A program made the position numbers and the translations under genes. Of a stretch of 64,000 bases of DNA, positions 22,051-34,900 are shown piece by piece (positions within the stretch are counted from its first letter, which is position 1; every line of letters begins with the position of its first letter). The stretch is from the NCBI GenBank assembly GCA_029747015.1, contig JAKOGI010000145.1, positions 617,501 to 681,500 of the forward strand. Direction: 5' to 3'. The notes below the pieces were generated by a model. It did not search any database. It was given only the letters and a program-made list of their open reading frames with translations, and was not told where the DNA came from. The DNA is from Carnegiea gigantea (taxonomy: Eukaryota > Streptophyta > Magnoliopsida > Caryophyllales > Cactaceae).

Positions 22051-22068
22051 CCCCCCCCCCCAAAAAAA
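22051..22068. repeat. C(11)A(7) homopolymer junction
   Basis: C11 followed by A7, about 90 bp downstream of the stop codon of the RING membrane-protein gene, probably in its 3' UTR. Confidence 0.9.
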
Positions 22069-22459
22069 CCATTGTGACTCTCTCTGTTATGAGGAAGCAA
22101 GTATTTAGGTGAAGCTTGAGAGCGGCTTTTGTGCAGTAGTTTCATAGTTGTAATTTGTAAATATGTAGGGAAGAGAGAAATGCCTGCTGCTCCTTGCTAT
22201 TGGAGACTCCTGTGATCAAAATAGCAATGTTTGTGCTTGGTGTTGGCGGTATAAATGCCTTATTGAATCACTTTCAGTCTCTTTTGGCTTCAATATTTTG
22301 TGTTTTGTTTTTTCTCTTTTTTAAGTGAAGTGAGAAATGGGGGGTTCTTTTTGAGGGTATCAATAAAACCTTTTCACTGGAGTTGTCGATTTTCACTAAA
22401 ATTTGATTTATTGGTTGTCTCCTGTGTCCTTTGAAATTCAAAAGAAAATACAATATGAA

Positions 22460-22811
22460 GGGTCTATTCTTTTCGTTGGTAAGTCTAAATTTACTAATTT
22501 CAACCAATTTCAATTCCATCAACTCATTTCAACTTACTTTACGAACTTCAATTAAAAAATACAAAATTTAACCCACCTCGACACAATTCAATCTACTTTA
22601 ATTGACTTCAATCCATTTCTCACTATTTTAGATAACTTTTATCCATCATACAAAAAAAATTTAACCAACTTCAATCAATTTTAACCAATTTCAATCTTCA
22701 ATCTACTTCAATAAAAAAATACACATTTCAACGTACTTCAATCCATTTCTACCAATCTCAATTAACTTCACTTATTTACCAACTTATATTTCCTAACGAA
22801 AAGAATAGGCC
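22460..22811. mobile_element. Tourist-like MITE 1
   Basis: 352 bp with inverted ends: it opens GGGTCTATTCTTTTCGTTGG and closes with CGAAAAGAATAGGCC. The interior is a degenerate run of TTCAACY/TTCAATC units. The right flank is TTA; the left flank (GAA) no longer matches. It is related, in opposite orientation, to 24644-24961. PIF/Harbinger (Tourist) affiliation is inferred from the ends and from the TTA duplications of its relatives. Confidence 0.65.
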
Positions 22812-22935
22812 TTAAAGCATGTCTAAAAGTTAAATTTTCTTTGGTGGTTTAGTAGACTTCCCAAATGAAATGTATTAGTTGGTTTCACTGTAGGTCTGAT
22901 CATATTCTTGTTGATAGAATTTTCAAACAAGTTTA

Positions 22936-24062
22936 GGTCATATTCTTTTGAAATGTCAAGTATTTATCAACATTCAGCATAATTCAACACAGTTTAATAC
23001 AATTTAGCAAAATTCAATATAATTTACTATAATTTAACATCATTTAGCATTTAAAATAGTATTTACTTAATTAGATTGTGATTAAATCCAAATCACCTCC
23101 CAGTTTTTATCAATAATTGGATTTATTTTACTAATAATGTAAATATGTTTATTATTGTTGTTCAAGTCACTCAAATTGACATAATTTTTACATCATGTAA
23201 CTAAAAAATAAAATGTCTTACACTTTTATGTATAATATGAAAAACATCAATATCATTGTTTTGTAAAATATCAATATCATTGTTTTGTAAAATGCATATT
23301 ACTTTGATGAATTTTATACTGTTTAAATACGTGGATTGTCATAAACTATGTTAAATTACATAATTATTTAAGAAGCTAATTGAAATTGAAATGCAATTTT
23401 TTTAAAAATATTGCTCATCAAAAATTAATAAATTTACTAACAACTTTCGTATCCAATATATTCATATACTTAGCTACTTCCATATTTTTAATCCACAAAA
23501 AACCTACTCTTGTATTTTATTTTTACCTTATCTCCTAATGTGCAATTTTTTTAATTCAGAATTTACGCTAAGAATGTACTGAATGCCTAATCCTAATTTT
23601 TTTGTAATGTCAACTCCTAATGTTCTAAGAACAACTCAAATGTGTATTCTCAGTAGTTCTAGTTACAACTATTTTTAAAATTGAACTAATAATACAATCC
23701 ACTGCTTCCAATAAAGGAAATTGTTGTGTCAATAATAAAGCGACTATAAATTGAACATATATTCATACATTATTTGTATATTATACATTTCATTTAAAAA
23801 GAGTTATTTAGAATTTAATTTACAACAATAATAGCATACAAAATATACTCATTGGAAAATGTTTGCATTATACGACAATATAAATAAAGATGCATTTCCA
23901 ATGTTCATTTTCGGTATATACATCAGTCAAAGAACTATATAAACATATTTTTACACTTAATTACACTTAGCCGGTAATTATATAAACTCATTCAGTGTCA
24001 TCCAACATGTTTTAGTAATAAACACCAATAACTACTTTTCATAAATCCAAAAGAACATGCCC
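22936..24062. mobile_element. Tourist-like element, 1.1 kb, AT-rich
   Basis: It starts GGTCATATTCTTTTG and ends CAAAAGAACATGCCC, forming an inverted repeat, and is flanked by TTA on both sides (22933-22935 and 24063-24065). The left end carries the same kind of TTCAAC/TTTAATAC degenerate repeat as the small MITEs. A 24-bp tandem duplication lies near 23225-23290. No transposase frame was seen, so it is non-autonomous. Confidence 0.55.
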
Positions 24063-24111
24063 TTAGTAGACCAAGTTATTTAACTTTTTGTTGACTTCAA
24101 ACAGCACCTAA

Positions 24112-24222
24112 TTAGTTCTTGTATTCGAAAACTAGAGTAGCGTATGCTTGACGCACATTAGGAGCATTTTCTGGTTTCGACTTCTTCATGACTGCTGTCA
24201 TCTTATCAATGATAGAAGGGAT
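24112..24222 (-). pseudogene. Orphan terminal-exon-like fragment, unknown protein
   Basis: On the minus strand an AG acceptor-like site at 24224-24223 opens a 36-codon frame that ends at a stop (24112-24114). It reads IPSIIDKMTAVMKKSKPENA, then PNVRQAYATLVFEYKN. The composition (Lys/Glu-rich with hydrophobic spacing) looks protein-coding, but I do not recognise the protein and see no partner exons nearby. It lies just outside the Tourist-like element ending at 24062. It may be a gene remnant or a transposon-captured exon. Confidence 0.25.
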
Positions 24223-24643
24223 CTAATCCTTTAAAAAAATGGGTGTTGTCCTACATTGATAAAATTAAAAGGCTTGAGCATGTATATAAATTTGTGAATT
24301 ACTTCACCCATTGCCAGTTGGTTTTGGGTTGGAACCTCATTTGAGTTTGTATACATGATTCGTTTGTTGAAAGCCCATTTGATAGATAAAAGTTAACAAA
24401 AGTTAAGAAATTCTGCATATTTGTATTCAAACTGATTTATGTTTATCTATTTAAATGATCATCCCTAATTTGGGAGGACTCCATCTCCGCTTCACTCTTC
24501 AAGCTAGATTTCTAACAATGTCCTAGGTCCGAGTTTGGTTTTTCGCTTCTATAGTCGTTACTCAAAACATATTTGAAGAAATGAAACATGAATTTAACAT
24601 AACAGTATGAAAAGCAATACTTGAACTCACCATACACAACTTA

Positions 24644-24961
24644 GATCCTATTCTTTTCATTGGGAAATATGGGTTGGGAAATGGGTGAAGTTAGTTGAGA
24701 TTAGTTAAGGTGAGTTGAAGTTAGTATTTTTTTTTTTTTTTTTTTGGTTGAAGTGGGTAGAAGTGGATTGAAGTGGGTTGAATTTGGAAGAAGTTGGTAT
24801 ATATATTTTTTTATATGATGGATTGAAATTGATAGTTTTTGGGTTGAAATTGGTTGAAGTGGGTTGAAGTCATGAGTGGGTTAAAGTTGTTTTTTTTTTT
24901 TTTTTGGTGGATGTAGGTTGAAGCTGGTAAATTAAAATTTACCAATGAAAAGAACAAACCC
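24644..24961. mobile_element. Tourist-like MITE 2
   Basis: 318 bp, flanked by TTA at 24641-24643 and 24962-24964. The ends are GATCCTATTCTTTTCATTGG and, inverted, GGGTTTGTTCTTTTCATTGG. The interior repeats GGTTGAAGTG and contains two long T tracts. Its left end matches the right end of the MITE at 22460-22811 and vice versa, so the two are inverted relative to each other. Confidence 0.75.
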
Positions 24962-25474
24962 TTAATGAATGTGTAAATTTATATGATTGCAACCTCAATT
25001 ATGAGCTTCTGTCAAATCGATAAAATTAATTTATCTACAAAAATGCCATGAACAGATGGTATAATTTTCTTACGATATTACTACCAAAAAATACTGATTG
25101 TGACATATAGTATAACCTATGTTCAACAACTCACATACAAATACTTGAATTCACCATATAACTTACCATAAACAAGTGATATAATTGTGCTTACGACACT
25201 ACTAGCAAAAATAGCTTATTGTGACATAGATGTAAGTGTAACCAAATGTTCAACAATAACCCACATTAGTAGTTCAACTGTTGGAAACAAATCTCAAACC
25301 AAAGAAGGCCACACAAATATCTGAATATTTACTACAAATCCACCCAATTGTAATAATCAAAATGGCTTTTAATTTCCTCTAGGCTTGCTCTATTTGTAAC
25401 CAATAGTACATTCTTAGCGTCTATTTATTCAGTCTAAAAATAAGGATAACCAGTGCATACCAACCTAGCTTAAA

Positions 25475-28400
25475 TCATGCAGCAGATAAAGTGATCACAA
25501 AACCCTCAGATCTAACAGTAGGTTTTGCAATCTTGAGCCCTTCAGAATTTGTTGGTTTGCTGTTCATTACATGATCTTCGATCACCTTCGACACAAACTC
25601 ATCGAAGCACTCATCGACTGATCGAAATTGTGTGTCAGGGTAAAGGGAAGTTGCTTCGAGATCAGTTGGTTTGTCCAATGCGAAGTTAATTTGGCAGCCT
25701 TGAATGAAAATGTCATGGGTGAATGATGCCACAATGCTCTCTGGGATGCGCATTTCTGGTGCATAATTGGGTTAGTCTCATCACATTATGTTATGATCAA
25801 GCAAAAACCAAGACATTTGACTTGTGTTTAGGAAAATAGAGATAAAGTGGGTAATTCATGTCTAGATTGATAAATTTCAATTTTGATATGTGCATAACTG
25901 GGTTCATTTGCAGTTCGAGTGTATCTTGTGTCGACTATCAACTGGTCCAATACGTTTCTTCTATATAGAAATGGCGGTAATTCATGCCTAGATTGATATA
26001 GTTTCTGAGGTCTGACAAACATTGCATCCTATGCAGAAACATAATGGTAGTAAAGTGTTGTTACCATTAGCAGCACTAAGTAAATCCTCTTCTGTAATGG
26101 TTATACGAGGAAGGCTTCGTTTGATTTTCTTCTCCCATAAAGAAGCGAGCTCATTTATGCTAAATAGATTGTTTTCTGGTCGGAAATGCACTGATTTGTT
26201 GATCGTCCGGTTATCATCCACCACTTTCAGGGTGAATTTTCCGATATCACTTCCAGCCACAAAGTACGCTGTGGACAACCAAAGGAAAAAAAGGTTTATA
26301 TTGGATAAAAGAAGGAAAAAGGGGAAAACTAGTAAGAAGAAGTATTAGTACTCCAGTTGCTCCGATACTAAATCGGAGAAGACTGCATATTTGAAGCACA
26401 GTATCGCCAAAAAGCTTATGGTCTGATCGATGGGTAAATGTATGGATTGAGGATTTCCAAAATCGCATGTCAAGCATGAAGCATCCAGGTAAATTCAGGC
26501 GAACCAGTTGGTTTGAGTTCATGAGGTTTCACAAAGAATAAAAAAAGTACATTGTTGATATAACTCATATAAGATCTTCCATTGTGAATCAACAGTTAAA
26601 AAGCCTCAAAATTTAAATGTCAAGGCTAAAGGGCAAGCTTGATTCTGGGTGAGCTTAGACTGCCGAAATTATTAGCTGCTAACTTAATTACAGCATTATT
26701 TCTTGGTTTTTATATTTGGTAATTTACTAAGTACCTCTCAGCCAACTATTTTAGGTAACAGCCAAATAATAATCTTGTGCAAAAAAGCTACAATACTTCA
26801 AAAGGTAACAGCCAAATTAAACACCCCTAAATGATCAAATCGGGTTATAAACGTTGATGAAAGTATACGTATAATATCCTCAATCTCAAATCTATATGTA
26901 AGCTTCTAGTTGTTTTACCTATTAAGTACTTAATTGAAATGTTAAAAGTCTCCTAATAATTGAACAAATGACTATTGGGTCTGCTCGTTATGAATATATT
27001 AGAAGGGCAAATAGCAGATTTGAGTAAGTTGGAGCAGATTTGACCAGCAAAACAGATTTCAGCATATTGCCAGATTGGATTAGCAGTTAGCAGATTATTG
27101 CAGCAGCTTGGGAGCAGATTTGTAAGTAGATTGAAGCAAATTGGAGCAGCAGTTAGCAACTTGACTAGCTTGAAACAGATTGAAACATGTTTAACTAACA
27201 ATTAGCGGTTTGAACAAGTTCTATGTTGAAACAGATTGAATTTTTTTTGTTGGAGTTGATTGAAACATATTGAAATAGATTTAACCAGATAACAGGTTCT
27301 ACATGCTTATAATGAATATGCCCTACATATGCCACTAGGCATTGACAACGGATGCTGCTATTGACTATTGGTTGGGTTCTTTGTAAATTTAGAAGTACCT
27401 AGACGTTGGTTGGAGTTATACACGCCGGACCCTCACATGTTTTTACCTACCCTTCTTACCCAACAATACGTTCTTTAGGGGGAGTGGACTTTCCTATAAG
27501 CCCTTCATGTGAAGTGGCGGGTAAAACATGAGTAATTTTAAGATTTTGCCAGCTAAGATCATTTAATTAAAATTTCTTACATGCTTTTTGTAGTGATCTT
27601 TGGAAAATATTTCGAAGTCTAATGGGCTGGAGTAGAATGAATAAACAAACTTCCTGTTCTTTTGAGTTTTGCTGGCGCTCTTATCATTCATTGCCAATAT
27701 TAGTAGAGTTTTAAATTTTGATAGCTTTATAAATAATTTTTGTAGAAATAACAGGTAATGATTAAGTAACAAACTTCTTATACTCTTCAACTCAGCTTAA
27801 TAAATCAACGGCACATCCCTCTTAGATAACCCTTAATAGTTAGTAGAGCCCAAAAAGGGTAGTTTTGTGAACCATTATATAAGTTGTGACAATGAGGGGG
27901 GATTAAGATGGGCATGTGTCTGGCTAATGAAGGTGATTTTTTTTTTTTTAAAAAAAAAACTCTATTATAGTTTGATTTAAAGAAAAATACTAAAATTCTC
28001 TCTTGAGGTAAACAGATCCTTTATTTAGACTCAAAATTGGGCGTATCAATGAACTAAACTTTTGTTGTGAGCCAGAGAAGACGATACAAGCAAATTTAGG
28101 CTCAACAATTGTTTGACTTGTTGATAGTTGGTCTTGAGAATTGATCGTAGGAATTCCTTCATGACCCATATACCAAGATGCAATAGTTGTAAAAAGACAA
28201 ATGCAATTGGATTAACGAGAAGATAATTAAGGAGGTACCTTTGACATTGCCGTCACCATAAATATGAAAGCGATCCAAAGGAGGAAGAACATCGGCAGGG
28301 TGAGTGTTGTCATGATAAGGCCAAGCTGCGATAGAGTTGCAACAAATGTACGTGTACGGAATTCCTGCCTTCTCTATTGCTCTTCTCACCTCCCTCTTCT

Positions 28401-29656
28401 CATTGTACATTTGTAGACCCGGCTCCACTGGATCCGTTCTGTCTATGTCGTGTCCAAATTCTGAAGGCAAGAATCTCTGCAATTTTGGTCTCCAATTAAT
28501 TGATTAGGGGGAAAATATCGCAACAACTACCAATAATTAACTCAAAATCAGTCTTCTTAGAAGAAAAGTGTCAAAGAACGTAGGGAATGTGTGACTTACT
28601 AGTTGACCTTTAATCAAAGAAGTTATCAACTTCCATTCCGGTTGAAAATGTTAATTACTTACACTTGAAATATATCATAATGTACATTGCGAGTTAAATT
28701 TTATAATCTTCTTCTTTTTAAAAAAAATGCACGTAAGTAATCTTCTTATCCAAGATAGTATAAGATTAACGGTTAACAGCTGTATCCAGTCAAACTACCA
28801 ACAAGTAAAGCAAGTCACAAGGATTCATCAACTACCTTCACGGTCCCCAAAAATTAACAAAAAAGGGGGAAAATTTTGGCTCCACACTCATGCTTAAGGG
28901 TGGCTTTAATTTTGCCAACCAAAACTTGGTCCTCATGTCTTTGGTTAAGCCAATTGGCATAGGTATTATAAAATTATTCCCTTTGTGTCATATTTACAGT
29001 AAGATTTTGAAAATGTGTTCGAATATAAAATGTAATTTATATTGTGAAAAATATTTTTCGTCCAGGAAAAAATGGTTGAGCAATAGAAAAGAAAACGTCA
29101 ATAATGTTATGTGAATGTAAAAATAAATGCTTTTAACCGCAAATATGAAACAAATTGAATGTTAAAAAAATTACTTACCTTTATAGTTCCAACAGCTTTG
29201 ATGGCTTGAACAAGTCTAAGCTGGTCTAAAATGCTGGTCCCACCCACAGCTGATATAACTACTTCTATCTTATGCTCTTCCATTATCTTCTCCATCAACT
29301 TTTGGTCTGCTATAGTTCCCTGCCATGCATTTACACATTATAATGTTGCATTGTAATTACTTATGCTTTTAATACTGAATATAATAAATTGAAATGTTAA
29401 AATGTGAATAAAATGTAAATTTTTAAACTTTTAATTGAAAAGGTACAGTTAAAATGGTGGCGCCTTTGTTTCTAAGGGTGTGGATGGTTTGAGCCTTGGA
29501 TGGCGAGGGGGGTGAACCGGACCGGACGAGCAGATAAGTAGGCCGACCGGAGTCTAGGCATGCTTCAGCCACGAACCGGCCTATGAACCCGGTTGAACCC
29601 ACAATGAGGGTTCGACCGCTGGCTTTTCCATTCGTCGCCAGCGCCAGAACCGTCAT
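25475..29656 (-). CDS. LAR: Leucoanthocyanidin reductase
   Basis: Five minus-strand exons join in frame: 29656-29447, 29319-29179, 28476-28239, 26268-26065 and 25755-25475, all GT-AG, giving 357 residues. LAR converts leucocyanidin to (+)-catechin with NADPH, feeding condensed-tannin synthesis in the cytosol, and belongs to the PIP/isoflavone-reductase group of short-chain dehydrogenases. The Rossmann motif VGSTGFIGRF lies at about residues 19-28. All three motifs that distinguish LAR from other family members are present: RFLP (start of exon 3), ICCN and THD (exon 5). The His of SEFGHD and the Lys of MYNEKR fit the family's active-site region. The length is normal and the tail (after about 320) is divergent, as usual in LAR. 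The start was chosen because it is the first Met before the dinucleotide fold and has a TATA box about 115 bp upstream. Third intron: 1.97 kb with a MITE. No lesions are visible. Confidence 0.96.
26977..27323. mobile_element. Tourist-like MITE in LAR intron 3
   Basis: 347 bp with ends GGGTCTGCTCGTTATGAATA and, inverted, GGGCATATTCATTATAAGCA. The interior is a run of degenerate AGCAGATTGRA units. Size and organisation resemble the MITEs at 22460 and 24644, but the repeat unit differs. No clear target duplication. Confidence 0.5.
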
Positions 29657-29690
29657 GATCTTTTGCTTTTAAGTTAGGCCAGTTTACAGG

Positions 29691-29723
29691 GGAGAGAGTG
29701 AGAGTGAGAGTGAGAGAGAGGGG
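29691..29723 (-). promoter_or_regulatory. CT-rich tract in LAR leader
   Basis: GAGAGTGAGAG-type repeat on the + strand (CTCTCACTCTC on the coding strand) between the TATA box and the LAR start codon. CT/GA tracts are common in plant 5' UTRs and core promoters. A regulatory effect here is inferred only from position. Confidence 0.5.
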
Positions 29724-29768
29724 AGGAGGGATCCAGTGGGCTGTGCATGGCTTGGAAGTGAATGAATG

Positions 29769-29777
29769 AATATATAG
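29769..29777 (-). promoter_or_regulatory. LAR: Putative TATA box of LAR
   Basis: On the coding strand CTATATATTC lies about 115 bp upstream of the LAR start codon, leaving room for a leader of about 80 bases. It is the best TATA match in the upstream region. Confidence 0.6.
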
Positions 29778-29779
29778 AG

Positions 29780-31949
29780 AGAGGTGGAGTTGTGTGTACT
29801 TTTCTTAAAAAATTAGTACACTGGTCAGCAATGCTGTGCAATTAGGACTTAATTAATTACTGGCTAGCTAGCTATCCACCACTACTAGCATTTAACTAGT
29901 TTTGAACACATGTCATCTATGTACACCCACCCCCAACAGGCTGGGAATTGAAGTCATCTACAATGTTGCAACATTTAATGATTATTACTTTATTTCAAAT
30001 ACTTGTTATGTAAACATCAATGTCCATTAATTAGAAGAGGATGATCACATGGGGAATGGTATGGGACATGATTTAGTATTCAAGAGTTTGAACATAAAGT
30101 TCATTGAGATATATGTACAACAACTACTACTACAATTTTTAGTGTGGGTCTGTATGCGCGGAGTTTGGAGAGATTTAGATGTAAGTGATCTTATCTTTAT
30201 ATGTATCATTACCCACAGAGAGATCGATTCTGATAGACCCACAAAGGATTTAAGAAAGTAATTTTAAAGTTGAAAGAACTTTCGGTACAATCAGAGAACA
30301 AAAACAACAAAAACTAGCAAGTTGAAACAATAAATAGATAATAGAGATAAGCGTGTTTCCCCAAAAAAAAGGGCGAGTTATGTTATATTTACCACAAACA
30401 TGTACACAAGTACCGGAAATGCAAGATGGGCAATATCCATATTCTGACCTCAGCGAATTAATTTAGGTATGTGTAAAGAAATTAATTCAACTAGATGGAT
30501 CTAATTAAACTCACAATTGAAGGTTGTAGGATATGATGAACTAATATTTCATTAATTTAATTCAGATATGACTATAATATTCCAAGCCTGACCTTAAGTG
30601 GGACTTAGTGACTTGTCTGTCTAATATAATAATATATTTCTTGTTTAACAATTTGAAATCATGGATGTTAATTAGATTCAATTCATATCTCTCATGTCAA
30701 CAAACTAAGTTGATTCCAAATGTATAGGTTAGAACTGGAGATCTACGAGAAACTACCGAGGTGAAAAGGTCAAACCACATTTGAAGAGTAATTAGTTGGA
30801 GTTAAATTATATTTCCGATCACAATCACCTAGGCAACTGCGTGCCTCCTAATAAGTTAGTTGAGCATCATATGCACGCATGGCACAAATGCTTCAGACTA
30901 CAGTTAGGGCAATTGACTCAGCAAGCATTCAAACGTTTTGTGCCCTTCTTTCTTTATCATTGTTAGATGTAGAAGTCAGCATAGTATAACTTACTAGAAA
31001 GAAAGGCGTTAGGTAGGAAGAACAAAAATGCATGCATGCATGCATGAAGGGTAGCTAGATATGCACAACAATCTATTCCTCTCTCTCAATCAGGAAGCGA
31101 CCCAGTAATTTGTGGACTTACACTCAGAGGACAAAGATAGATCAATGGTATTAAAGTTTAAAGCGGGAAACAGTTGGATTAAGCCTTTGGGGGTGAGTAG
31201 TTGGATCTATAACTAAAATTCTTTAAGTTCATTAAGTACTATCAATCGGAATGAAATTTTGGTATAAGACAACTAGTTGCAAGCAGGATGCATATGCCTT
31301 TGTTGAATAGATCCAAATTATTTGTAGTAAAAGAGTATTGAATCATATCATTGTTAAGTTGCTGATTATTGGAGTCATTTTTCCCCTACTTGAATGGCTA
31401 TGAATCTTTGGCTTTCATTCATCGCGTAATGGAAGCAGTAATATCGGGTAATTAATTTTTGAGTACCTCGAGATATGGGTCACAAATAATTTTAACCCCG
31501 AATTTTTGGAGGTAATGCTTTAGTATCTTCGACTTTAGTAACTTAATTTTTAGCTAGGTATCCTTCATATCTTTTGTACATCCCTACACTTTTCAAAATT
31601 GCATATTTTAGGCCAATTCTTAAAAACTGACTCTTGAAAATTTTAAGTTTGTGCAGGTGATGTTAATTTTATAAGTACTACTCGATGTCCTTTTTTATTT
31701 GGTACCAAAGCCATGTTAGCAAAAAATAATTAAGATAATTAAGTCAATTAATAATTAATTAAGTTTATTAATTGTATTTAATGAGAATCATCATCTGGTT
31801 GTTTGTCACTAAATTATTCACAAATTGGGCGTATGGTAGAGGGATCCACTTCAATAGTACCACAATTAAACTATATCACTGATATAGTTTTAGAATTAAA
31901 AGTGAAATTAACAAAATTAATACAAAAGTTAAGGAGGCAAAATAATTGT
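29780..31949. other. Intergenic AT-rich region
   Basis: No gene was recognised. It holds the upstream region of LAR, a SINE-like fragment (30125-30245) and a perfect (ATGC)n run at 31028-31046, which overlaps several CATGCA (RY) elements. RY elements bind B3 factors in some promoters, but this run is 1.4 kb from LAR. Confidence 0.6.
30125..30245 (+). mobile_element. SINE-like fragment, copy 2
   Basis: Contains GTGGGTCTGT, GTTTGGAGAGAT, ATGTAAGTGATCTTATCT, ACAGAGAGATCGATTCTGATA and GACCC in the same order as 6800-6925. The shared block order supports a single dispersed family. No target duplication was found. Confidence 0.4.
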
Positions 31950-34900
31950 CTGTAATCCATCTTTCTTTCATAAACGAAGCTATTAGAAAGAGAAGGCTTG
32001 CTTGAGAATGGCTATATGCAGATTCATCATTGAAAAGGAAGGTTAAGGCACTTCTCTCATTTCCAAAATCTAAGAAACAAAAATTAATTTCCTTTGCGAG
32101 ATATAAACATTCGAAAAAGAAGTGGAAAAGTCATCGAAGAAGGAAGAGAAAGAAGATGCAATAAAAGCAATATAATCTTGAGGAGTTACAAATATGTTTG
32201 ATAAAGAGCAAAATCCAAAAGAACTAAATAAGATCATGGTGTAGTAGCAGATAAATAAGAAATACTATCTGATGATAATGAAGTGAGAAATAATGGTCAG
32301 TTAGAAAAATACATATATCAACAAATGAACCTTATCAAACAAGAGGAACTAGATGTTGTTTCTTTAGAAGAAGTTAGGAGAAAATTGGATAAAAATATAG
32401 AAGATAGGTGGTTGAAAGTGAAATTAATGAAATTAGCAAAGAGCATAACATGGACGAACTTAACAATGTAATTTTGAAACTTGAAGAGTTTGGTAAATCG
32501 TCTAGAATAAATATCCATTTCATGAGACCTACATATGTTCCAGTACAATGAAAAATCAATTTTTCCTTTGAGTTCATCCCAAAGAGAACCACATTTTTTG
32601 AAAAATTAGCATTACCTAATTAGTCAAATGGGCTACATCCTAAACCTAGATGTTGTAATAGAGAAGAGCTATTTGAATATAGAAAGAGGGGTATAAATAG
32701 TATCCTGAATTTAATACCATGCGGACTGCTGGAAATTTACTAAACTATATTGAAAATAGGTTTTTTGGCACATAACTAACTGATATCACTCATTAGATGA
32801 GAAAGGTAAAAATTTTTTAAGAATTATGGAAACAGCAACTGTTGTGTTCAAAAAATTACATAAGAAAATTGAAGTTGAATTTATTGGGACTAAACCTGAT
32901 TTTGAAGAAAAAGTTAGAGAGTAGAAAAGAAATATTAACAACATAAAACTCTGGGACATAAGGTATATGAAAATATATTCTTGAATTCAATCAATGTTAT
33001 TACAAAATTGGGCATAACGTAATCAATCTTGATATTCTTTATGAAAAATTACCTAATCCCATAAATTCCATAATCCATTAAAAATAAATTACATGGCTTG
33101 AAAAAGTGGATGACAGCGATACCCTTGGTACAAGAATCTTTTATCTAAAAAAAGTGGTTAGTGATAAATGTCTTGATCTTCAAAAAACAAAGCAAAATGA
33201 AAAAATAATTTCTAGCGTGTTGGGATACTATTCATCACTGGGGAAACGAATCTGAGAAGAGAAGAAAGAGAAAATTTTGTAAAAAAAAAGAGTTTTAACA
33301 AGCAAAGTGGAGAAAAATACAAGCGAAAGTAAAGCCCCAAAAACCAAAGATTCTTAAAAAATATGCTTATTATCCTAAAGGAAAAAATAGCTATAAGTGT
33401 CGGGCATATGGAGAAATAGTGTATTATGCAAACAAATGCAAAGGTAGCAAGAACAACAAACTTATTGAAACTTTGGGTAGATTAGACTATATTGAGCTTA
33501 GCTAAGAGGAAGCACTAAATGTTTCCTTGAAAAACAATGAAGGAATTGGTGAGATAGTAATGGAAGACAAATATAGGAGAAGAATTAGTCTCAAAGCAAC
33601 ATTTTAGGAGAAGAATTTATAGTAGATAATGAGAATGAAAAGGTCAAAGGAGATTGAGTCCTTCCCATTATGCAGAAAGATGTGATCTGTAAAAAATCCA
33701 TCTTTTTAACTAAAATGTAGGTACGTATGCAACATGATGGAGGGAACATTTAATATAGGATTAGTAAATATCATTAATTGGGCAAATATCCTAAAGCATA
33801 ACAAGGATAGAAAGTATAAGTATATCCATGTTGGAAGTGTTCAAGTTCAAATTACGATATTATAGTATTATGCAAAAGACATTGGCCATTATGCTTTGCT
33901 TTGTGATATCAGGCACACCAAATTTAATAATCAAATTATCATAGTATTCAAAACCAATTTGTGTAATGGTCTAGTAGGATTCAAGTGCTGGCTTGGATAT
34001 TATGTGAGCCTAAAAGATGAACCAAAAACCTTTTATCCCTTAATATAAAAACAATTTTGTGATGGTTGTGAAGAGAGGAGGTTACCCACCAAGGATATTT
34101 TGAAAAATAATTTACAAATTAGATAATGCTATGGATGCAAAGACTAAGATAATAATGATAGAGATAGAAAAATTTGCAAGTCTACCTCCATTGCAAAAAA
34201 TTCAAGGGATAAAGCCTAATCCATAGGTGATAGAAGTTGATTGGTCTTCAATAGCTAGCTTTGTCAATCCAACAAAAATCAATAAGAAAAATGTAATAAA
34301 AGTAAAAGAGAATGGAAAAATTACCATTAAACCCCAATTATTAAGAAGTATCAGTGTAAGATCAGAATACTCAGAAGGGCTTTCATATCTAAAGAAGTTA
34401 AAGAAGATGATGCAATTAATATAACTAATGAAATGAGTAGAATGAGTTTTGAACTTGTGTACATCAAAGTATTGGTTTGGATAGAAAAAATCATTGGGTA
34501 TAAAACAAGAATCATTAGTGAATCAATTTACGAGGATGAATTAGTCAAACATATGACTATGAAGATATGTTATGAACTTACCAATACTAATTCTAATAGA
34601 ATTTATATCCAAATAAATATATGGTTGGGAGATACAATATATATGAATTGCATGCTTACATTGATAGTGATTGTTCTATTTGTTTTGAAAAATCTCTATT
34701 TCCATAATTATATTCATGTAGCAAAAAAGAAAAGAATCTTTTACAAGTAAGAATAACTGTTACTAGCAAAATGATCCATAATGAAGCCATAAAAGGCTTA
34801 TTTATTGCAATAAGAGGGATCCAATGCATTGTACTAGTTCTATAGGCTACTGATCAACTGTCTAATGATATAATTATTGAAAATAATTTTCAAATGCTAT

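Noticed and set aside
31028..31046. RY-element promoter of LAR
   Set aside because: An (ATGC)n microsatellite 1.4 kb away with no other promoter evidence.
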